DNA of 64,000 nucleotides from Burkholderia ambifaria (GTDB lineage Bacteria; Pseudomonadota; Gammaproteobacteria; Burkholderiales; Burkholderiaceae): NCBI RefSeq assembly GCF_001443045.1, contig NZ_LKPJ01000006.1, positions 85,058-149,057 of the forward strand, given 5' to 3'. The notes beneath the pieces are model-generated. The model was not told where the DNA came from, did no database searches, and saw only the letters and a program-made list of their open reading frames with translations. Every line of letters starts with the position of its first letter. Within the stretch, counting starts at the first letter, position 1. Made by a program: the position numbers and the translations under genes. Below, piece by piece: positions 58,957-64,000 of the stretch.

Positions 58957-59964
58957 CTATTTCAGGTAGCCCGCCGAGCCGAACCAGTCGAGCGCGTCGC
59001 GCAGCCCTTCGCGGTACGGACGCGCGCGGTAGCCGAGCTCGCGCTCGGCCTTCGCGGACGTGAAATACATCTTGTTCTTCGACATCCGCAGCCCGTCGAC
59101 GGTCACGAACGGCTCCTTCTTCGTGAACTTCGCGACGGCTTCCGCGCCGACCGCGAGCGGGTAGAGCGGCCAGCGCGGCAGCGCGATCGTCGGTGCCTTG
59201 CGCCCCGTCATCTGCGCGATGTCGGCGAGCATCTGCTGCAGCGGCAGGTTCTCGCCGCCGAGGATGTAGCGCTCGCCGATCCGGCCGCGCTCGAGCGCGA
59301 GGAAGTGGCCGTGCGCGACGTCGTCGACGTGCACGAGGTTCAGGCCGGTATCGACGAACGCGGGAATCTTGCCGAGCGCGGCCTCGACGATGATGCGGCC
59401 GGTCGGCGTCGGCTTCACGTCGCGCGGGCCGATCGGCGTCGACGGGTTGACGATCACGGCCGGCAGCCCTTCGTCGGCGATCATCCGCTCGACCGCGCGC
59501 TCGGCCAGCACCTTGCTGCGCTTGTACACGCCGATCGCCTGCTCGGCGGTCAGCGGCCGGTTCTCGTCGGACGGATCGCCGGCGCTCGTGACCTTCAGCG
59601 TCGCGACGCTGCTCGTATAGACGATCCGCTCGACGCCTTCGGCACGCGCCGCGCGCATCGTCGCGACCGCGCCTTCGAGGTTCGCGCGCTCGATCTCGTC
59701 CGGATCCGGCGCCCACAGCCGGTAGTCGGCCGCCACGTGCAGCAGGTAGCGCACGCCGCGCAGCGCGGCGCGCATCGACGTCTCGTCGCGCATGTCGCCG
59801 GTGACGATCTCGGCGTCGAGATCCGCGACGTTCGTGCGCGGGCTGGTCGGGCGCACCAGCACGCGCACCGCATAGCCCTTCTGCTGCGCGATGCGTGCGA
59901 CGGCCGAGCCGACGAAACCGGACGCGCCGGTGACGAGAACGAGATCGCGGGAGGTATCAGTCAT
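58957..59964 (-). CDS. hpnA: Hopanoid-associated sugar epimerase HpnA (NAD-dependent)
   Basis: A 335-residue extended SDR. The nucleotide motif is LVTGASGFVGSAVARIA, followed by LHVAADYRLWAPDPDEIERANLEGAVATMRAARAEGVERIVYTSSVATL. The catalytic pair is YKRSKVLAER, and NPSTPIGPRDVKPTPTGRIIVEAALGKIPAFVDTGLNLVHVDDVAHGHFLALERGRIGERYILGGENL is the family-typical part. HpnA is found with hopanoid clusters and may act on the sugar attached to the hopanoid side chain; the reaction is not established. It is transcribed separately from hpnB. Confidence 0.93.
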   Translation of the reverse strand: MTDTSRDLVLVTGASGFVGSAVARIAQQKGYAVRVLVRPTSPRTNVADLDAEIVTGDMRDETSMRAALRGVRYLLHVAADYRLWAPDPDEIERANLEGAVATMRAARAEGVERIVYTSSVATLKVTSAGDPSDENRPLTAEQAIGVYKRSKVLAERAVERMIADEGLPAVIVNPSTPIGPRDVKPTPTGRIIVEAALGKIPAFVDTGLNLVHVDDVAHGHFLALERGRIGERYILGGENLPLQQMLADIAQMTGRKAPTIALPRWPLYPLAVGAEAVAKFTKKEPFVTVDGLRMSKNKMYFTSAKAERELGYRARPYREGLRDALDWFGSAGYLK

Positions 59965-60169
59965 GCGTTTCCTTCAGGGCCGCGCGCGGGCGGCGCGGCG
60001 GTTGTGCGTCGGCGAGATTGTACGTGGTCGGCGCGCGCGGCGACGCGAGTGCCGCGCGGCGGCCGAGCCGGACAGCGTCGGCCCCCGCGGCCGGCCCGCC
60101 CGGCCCGTGTGCGAAGCGGCCGACGCGTCTACAATGCCGGGCTTGAATGCACTACGGGAGGGCGACGCG

Positions 60170-60466
60170 ATGAGCCGCAATGACTTGGACGAACGGATCG
60201 AGACCTACTACGTGCGGGTGCGCGGCGTCGTGCAGGGCGTCGGTTTCCGTCACGCGACGGTGCGCGAGGCGCATGCGCTGAAGCTGCGCGGCTGGGTCGC
60301 GAATCTCGAGGACGGCAGCGTCGAGGCGATGATCCAGGGCCCCGGTCCGCAGATCGACCGAATGCTCGCGTGGCTGCGCCATGGGCCGCCGTCCGCGCGC
60401 GTGACCGAGGTCACGTTCGAGGAGCGTCGGACCGAAAAGCGCTTCGAGCGCTTCCAGCAGCAGTAA
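60170..60466 (+). CDS. acyP: Acylphosphatase
   Basis: A 98-residue enzyme of the acylphosphatase family. The phosphate loop YYVRVRGVVQGVGFRHATVREA carries the catalytic arginine, and LRGWVANLEDGSVEAMIQGPG holds the conserved Asn. It hydrolyses acyl phosphates such as carbamoyl or 1,3-bisphosphoglycerate-type molecules. GGGAGG precedes the ATG at 60170. It is 12 bases upstream of the RarD-like gene. Confidence 0.95.
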   Translation: MSRNDLDERIETYYVRVRGVVQGVGFRHATVREAHALKLRGWVANLEDGSVEAMIQGPGPQIDRMLAWLRHGPPSARVTEVTFEERRTEKRFERFQQQ

Positions 60467-60478
60467 GGCGAAAACAAC

Positions 60479-61384
60479 ATGACGGGGTATCCGGAGGCCG
60501 GGCGCGGCATCGCGCTGTCGGTCGTGGCGTCAACGCTGTTCGCGCTGATGTCCGTCTACGCGAAACTGCTCGCGCCGCTCACAGGGCTCGACATCTTCGC
60601 GTGGCGAATCCTGTGGACCGTACCGGGCGCGCTCGCGTTGATCGCGCTGCGCGGCCGTTGGCCGGCGCTCGTCGAACTCGCGCGGCGCAGCGCGCGCGAC
60701 TGGCGCCTGCTGATCGCGCTGCCGGTGAGCGCGGGCCTGCTCGGCCTGCAGCTGTGGCTGTTCCTGTGGGCGCCGCTGCACGGGCGGATGCTCGAAGTAT
60801 CGCTCGGCTATTTCCTGCTGCCGCTGACGATGGTGCTCGTCGGCCGCTTTTACTATCACGAACGGCTCGACCCGCTGCAATGGGCGGCGGTCGCGTGCGC
60901 GGCGCTGGGCGTCGCGCACGAGGTGTGGGCGACGCGCGCGTTCGCGTGGCCGACGCTCGTCGTCGCGCTCGGCTATCCGCCGTATTTCGTGCTGCGTCGC
61001 CGGATCAACGCCGATTCGCTGGCCGCGTTCGCGCTCGAGATCGTGCTGCTGTCTCCGGTCGCGCTCGCGATGGTGTCGACGAGCCCGACGCCGGTCGCCA
61101 GCCATCCGCTGCTGTGGGCCGCGCTGCTGCCGGGGCTCGGCGTGCTCAGCACGCTCGCGCTCGCGAGCTACCTGAAGGCGAGCCGGATGCTGCCGATGGC
61201 GCTGTTCGGGATCCTTGGCTACGTCGAGCCGGTGCTGCTCGTCGCGGTGTCGCTGCTGCTGCTCGGCGAGACGCTGAGCGCCGCGCAGCTCGCGACCTAC
61301 GGGCCGATCTGGGCCGCCGTCGCGCTGACCGCGTGGCACAGCGCGATGCTGATGCGGCGGCTGCCCGCGCCTGGCCGAGCATAG
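60479..61384 (+). CDS. rarD: RarD-like EamA-family permease
   Basis: A 301-residue inner-membrane protein with ten hydrophobic segments in two EamA halves. It contains FALMSVYAKLLAPLTGLDIFAWRILWTVPGALAL, SLGYFLLPLTMVLVGRFYYHERLDPLQWAAV, LGYPPYFVLRR and PMALFGILGYVEPVLLVAVSLLLLGE. These are typical of RarD permeases, whose substrate is not well defined. It follows the acylphosphatase gene closely. Confidence 0.9.
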   Translation: MTGYPEAGRGIALSVVASTLFALMSVYAKLLAPLTGLDIFAWRILWTVPGALALIALRGRWPALVELARRSARDWRLLIALPVSAGLLGLQLWLFLWAPLHGRMLEVSLGYFLLPLTMVLVGRFYYHERLDPLQWAAVACAALGVAHEVWATRAFAWPTLVVALGYPPYFVLRRRINADSLAAFALEIVLLSPVALAMVSTSPTPVASHPLLWAALLPGLGVLSTLALASYLKASRMLPMALFGILGYVEPVLLVAVSLLLLGETLSAAQLATYGPIWAAVALTAWHSAMLMRRLPAPGRA

Positions 61385-61770
61385 TCGCACCCGACTCGAT
61401 CGCGGCGCCGACATGCCGCGCATCGTGCATCGCGCATTCGTCGTGTCGAATCCCGCGATGCTGACGTCGAACTGGCGACGCACTGACATCACGCTGGCCG
61501 CACCGCCAGCTTCGTATCGTCGATGTCACGCCTGTAATCGAACAGAAGATTCCGTTGCACTTTGTTACTTAGGGTATCCCCCGACCGGCCGCTAGACTGA
61601 CCTGACCGTCTTCTCTTCGTATGCAGCGTTTCCATGAACGGTCATCTCCGTGCCGGGCCGGCCGGGTTGGCGCGATGCGGGCATACGCGTATCGCCGCCG
61701 ATCAGGTTCGCCTTCTCCCTTTCGAATCTCCCGCCGGTGCGTGTCGCGCCGTCGTCGCGCAGGTGCGGCC
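61385..61770. other. Intergenic region before opgC
   Basis: A 386-base gap. A promoter-like AT-richer stretch with GTTACTT lies near 61563-61575. No gene was recognised; frames open here do not resemble proteins. Confidence 0.4.
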
Positions 61771-62895
61771 ATGTCGCTGAGTACGCCACCCGCCGCCTCG
61801 TTCCCGCCGGCGCGCAGCGGCCGCCTGATCGAAGTCGATTTCTTCCGCGGCATCGTGCTGCTGATGATCGTCGTCGATCACATCGGCGCGAGCGTGCTGT
61901 CGCGCGTGACGCTCCACGCCTTCGCGCTGTGCGACGCGGCCGAGGTGTTCGTGTTCCTCGGCGGCTTCGCGACCGCGAGCGCGTATGGCGCGATCGCCGA
62001 CCGGCACGGCGCGCGCGCCGCGCAGCGGCGGTTCGTGCGTCGCGCGATGCAGATCTATCGCGCGTTTCTCGCGACGTCGACGCTGATGCTCGTCGTGTCG
62101 GCCGTGCTCGACCATTACGGGATCGACGCGCCGAACCTCGCGCTCGACGACGTCAGCGTGATGCTCGCGTCGCCGCTCACGGGCGCAGCCGAGCTGCTCA
62201 CGTTCCAGCGCCAGCCGTATCTCGCGTCGGTGCTGCCGATGTACGTGCTGTTCGCGCTCGCGTCGCCGGTGATCGTGCCGTTCGCGCGCCGCCATCCGTG
62301 GCTGCTCGTCGCGTTCAGCGCGGCGTCGTGGCTGGCGGCTGGCTGGCTCGGCCCCGAGCTGCTGGACACCGACTCGTTCCGCTGGAGCTTCAACCCGTTC
62401 GCGTGGCAGCTGATGTTCGTCGCCGGCGTGCTCGCGCGCTGCCAGCCGTTCTACCGGCACGTCGCGCTCGGACGCTGGAGTGCCGCGGCAACCGGCGTCG
62501 CATGCGCGATCGTGCTCGGTTGCGCGAGCTACAAGCTGTTCTCGGGGCTGCCGGTGCCCGAAGGCGTGCTCAAGCGCGATCTCGCACTGCCGCGCATCGT
62601 GAGCTTCGCAGCGGTCGCGTGGCTGATGGCGGACTGCGTGCGCCACGGCTGGATCGCGCGGATCGCGCGCGCGGTGCAGCCCGTGGTGGCGGTCGGCCAG
62701 CGCGGGCTCATCTGCTTCGTCGCGGGCGCGGCGATTTCTCTCGTCATCGATTCGCTGCTGCATCCGGTCGCGAACGGCGCCGAGTTGCGGCGCATCGGCC
62801 TGGGCCTCGCGGCCGACGCATGCGCGGTCGGGCTGATGATGGCCGTGGCGGGTTCGGGATCGTGGTTCGCGCGCTGGCGCGCCGCGGCCGCGTGA
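61771..62895 (+). CDS. opgC: OpgC-family membrane acyltransferase
   Basis: A 374-residue membrane protein. The conserved N-terminal motif is RLIEVDFFRGIVLLMIVVDHIGASVLSRVTLHAFALCDAAEVFVFLGGFATASAYG. QRQPYLASVLPMYVLFALASPVIVPF and SFRWSFNPFAWQLMFVAGVLAR follow, with about ten membrane segments. OpgC proteins add succinyl groups to osmoregulated periplasmic glucans. AGGTG precedes the ATG at 61771, and the upstream frame is unrelated. It is monocistronic. Confidence 0.92.
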   Translation: MSLSTPPAASFPPARSGRLIEVDFFRGIVLLMIVVDHIGASVLSRVTLHAFALCDAAEVFVFLGGFATASAYGAIADRHGARAAQRRFVRRAMQIYRAFLATSTLMLVVSAVLDHYGIDAPNLALDDVSVMLASPLTGAAELLTFQRQPYLASVLPMYVLFALASPVIVPFARRHPWLLVAFSAASWLAAGWLGPELLDTDSFRWSFNPFAWQLMFVAGVLARCQPFYRHVALGRWSAAATGVACAIVLGCASYKLFSGLPVPEGVLKRDLALPRIVSFAAVAWLMADCVRHGWIARIARAVQPVVAVGQRGLICFVAGAAISLVIDSLLHPVANGAELRRIGLGLAADACAVGLMMAVAGSGSWFARWRAAAA

Positions 62896-62939
62896 GCGGC
62901 GCGGGAGCGCGCGCAGGCGGCCGCGCGACGGCGGTGCGG

Positions 62940-63146
62940 TCAGTGAGGTGAGCCGATGCGGGAGCGGGGGACGGCGGTCGCGTCATCGGATTCGGTGTCG
63001 TCGCGTTCGTCGGACGTCGGATCGTCCTGCTGCGCGAGCACCGCGTCGGCTTCGGCTGCGGCGCGGGCGGCGCGCAATGCGGTGCAGCGCTGCGCGTGCC
63101 GGATGTCCGACAGTATCCTCAAGAGCCGAGTCGTTTTGCTTTTCAT
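62940..63146 (-). CDS. Small hypothetical protein, 68 residues
   Basis: It starts MKSKTTRLLRILSDIRHAQRC with GGGAGA eight bases upstream. It continues with an Ala-rich helix (ALRAARAAAEADAVLAQQ) and an acidic C-terminus (DDPTSDERDDTESDD). The alternating basic/acidic composition is typical of small nucleoid or stress proteins, but no family is recognised. It lies between two divergent or convergent membrane-protein genes. Confidence 0.6.
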   Translation of the reverse strand: MKSKTTRLLRILSDIRHAQRCTALRAARAAAEADAVLAQQDDPTSDERDDTESDDATAVPRSRIGSPH

Positions 63147-63265
63147 GATCTTCTCCCGCCGGTGCGCATCGCGTGGAACGGATGGACCGTTGCAACCAGT
63201 GTAGGACGTGCTGGCCGTGCTGGCGGGAGAATGTGGCGTGCATGCCGCACGCCGAGGGATAGTAC

Positions 63266-64000
63266 TTACTGGGCCGAAGCCATCGCCTGCGCCTGCAACG
63301 CTTCTTCCTCGCGGCGTTCTTCCGCGCAGCGCTGATGCTGGCGCGACAGGCGGTTCATCATCGGCAGCAGCAGCAGCGCGAGCAGCATGCCGATCGCGGC
63401 GAGCCAGCCGAGCTTCTCGAACAGCGACAGGTAGAGCGGCAGCGATTCGGTGGCCGGCAGGTCGTGCGACGGCATCTGCGCGAAGTTCGCGACGACGCTG
63501 CCGAGATACTGCGACACGCCCGTCGCGACGAAATACGCGCCCATCATGAAGCCGCTCATGCGCGCCGGCACGTAGCGCGCGATCATCGCGAGGCCGAGGC
63601 CGCTCACCAGCAGTTCGCCGAGCGAGTAGAGGCCGTAGCCCCACACCATGAACCACGACGACACGCGACCGTCCACCGCGTAGCGGCCGCTGATCGTGAA
63701 CACGAGGTAACCGGCAGCCACCGCGCCGAAGCCGAACGCGTACTTCGCCGCGACCGGCAGGTCACGGCCGCTTTTCGAGAACGCGTTGTAGATCCACACG
63801 AGCACCGGGCTCAGCATCATGATCCAGATCGGGTTCAGTGCCTGGAACTGTGCGGCGCTCCACGTGAACAGCGTCGTGCCGAACAGGATGAAGCGCGGAT
63901 CGACGTTGCGCAGCGCGAACAGCGTCAGCGACGTCGACATCTGCACGTAGAAGATGAAGAACAGGATCACCTGGCCGATCAGCACGAGCGCCGCGATCAG
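63266..64000 (-). CDS. POT-family peptide transporter (proton:oligopeptide), C-terminal part
   Basis: The last 245 or so residues of a longer gene whose start lies beyond the right edge. It contains GQVILFFIFYVQMSTSLTLFALRNVDPRFI, FQALNPIWIMMLSPVLVWIYN, SLGELLVSGLGLAMIARYVPARMSGFMMGAYFVATGVSQYLG and several hydrophobic segments. These are typical of the bacterial POT/PTR (YbgH/DtpA) subfamily. It would import di- and tripeptides with protons. It ends in a charged tail (LSRQHQRCAEERREEEALQ). Confidence 0.9.
   Translation of the reverse strand: MIAALVLIGQVILFFIFYVQMSTSLTLFALRNVDPRFILFGTTLFTWSAAQFQALNPIWIMMLSPVLVWIYNAFSKSGRDLPVAAKYAFGFGAVAAGYLVFTISGRYAVDGRVSSWFMVWGYGLYSLGELLVSGLGLAMIARYVPARMSGFMMGAYFVATGVSQYLGSVVANFAQMPSHDLPATESLPLYLSLFEKLGWLAAIGMLLALLLLPMMNRLSRQHQRCAEERREEEALQAQAMASAQ

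Noticed and set aside
57337..60183. Very long plus-strand open frame (948 codons)
   Set aside because: It is antisense to the repeat protein and hpnA. Its Gly/Arg-rich composition mirrors the minus-strand coiled coil, and no domain is recognisable.

Overview
The window is high-GC, densely coded chromosomal DNA. It reads as a Burkholderia of the B. cepacia complex type. Supporting signs are the OpcP-type porin, hopanoid genes (hpnA, hpnB, hpnH with an adjacent ispH), a type VI secretion VgrG/PAAR pair, many LysR/GntR/MarR-controlled catabolic islands, and the strong third-position G/C bias. No tRNA, rRNA, CRISPR array or prophage was seen. The assignment to genus rests on protein resemblance recalled from known families, not on a database search.

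Layout, left half. Bases 1-942 hold the 5' part of a vgrG and its PAAR partner. Bases 1175-10515 form a hydroxycinnamate (ferulate/p-coumarate) island: MarR regulator, ech, vdh, fcs, an aromatic-acid MFS importer, a porin and a secreted feruloyl-esterase/tannase lipoprotein. Together these would release hydroxycinnamates from esters, import them, activate them with CoA, cleave them to the benzaldehyde and oxidise that to vanillate or 4-hydroxybenzoate. The same palindrome (ATCAGG-N3-CCTGAT) sits before ech and before the transporter. Bases 10746-14691 hold a DEDDh exonuclease, an Lrp-type regulator with a triplicated 3' end, a diaminopropionate ammonia-lyase carrying a (Gly-Asn-Ser)n tract, and an M20 amidohydrolase. 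Bases 14741-19131 are a GntR-controlled operon: MFS transporter, a single-cysteine AMDase-like enzyme and a hydantoinase-like enzyme. Two paralogous beta-lactamase-fold hydrolases follow, separated by a tnpB-only IS200/IS605-type element. Then come a class III aminotransferase, a Tat-exported polygalacturonase, a GNAT enzyme, a glycine-zipper lipoprotein and two tandem cytosine-deaminase-like amidohydrolases with a LysR regulator.

Middle. Bases 32294-33936 look like a small disturbed island: an ankyrin-repeat remnant abuts an antitoxin-like HTH gene and an AbiEii-like nucleotidyltransferase whose 5' end appears frameshifted. Bases 34369-37719 carry an orphan amino-acid binding protein, a phytanoyl-CoA dioxygenase-like enzyme, a HutC-type regulator and an SDR. 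Housekeeping or hypothetical genes (yceH, DAHP synthase, a PRC-barrel protein) follow.

Right half. Bases 42253-46955 hold OsmC, NmrA-type reductase, LysR, cupin, AhpD-like and ECF41 sigma factor genes. A sequence matching the recalled ECF41 promoter signature lies in front of the LysR gene. Then come cstA with its small partner gene, a hemolysin-III family membrane protein, several small proteins and a hopanoid region (hpnH-ispH divergent from hpnB, and hpnA). A 14-residue-repeat coiled-coil protein is interleaved in the hopanoid region. The window ends with acylphosphatase, a RarD-like permease, OpgC and the C-terminal part of a POT peptide transporter.
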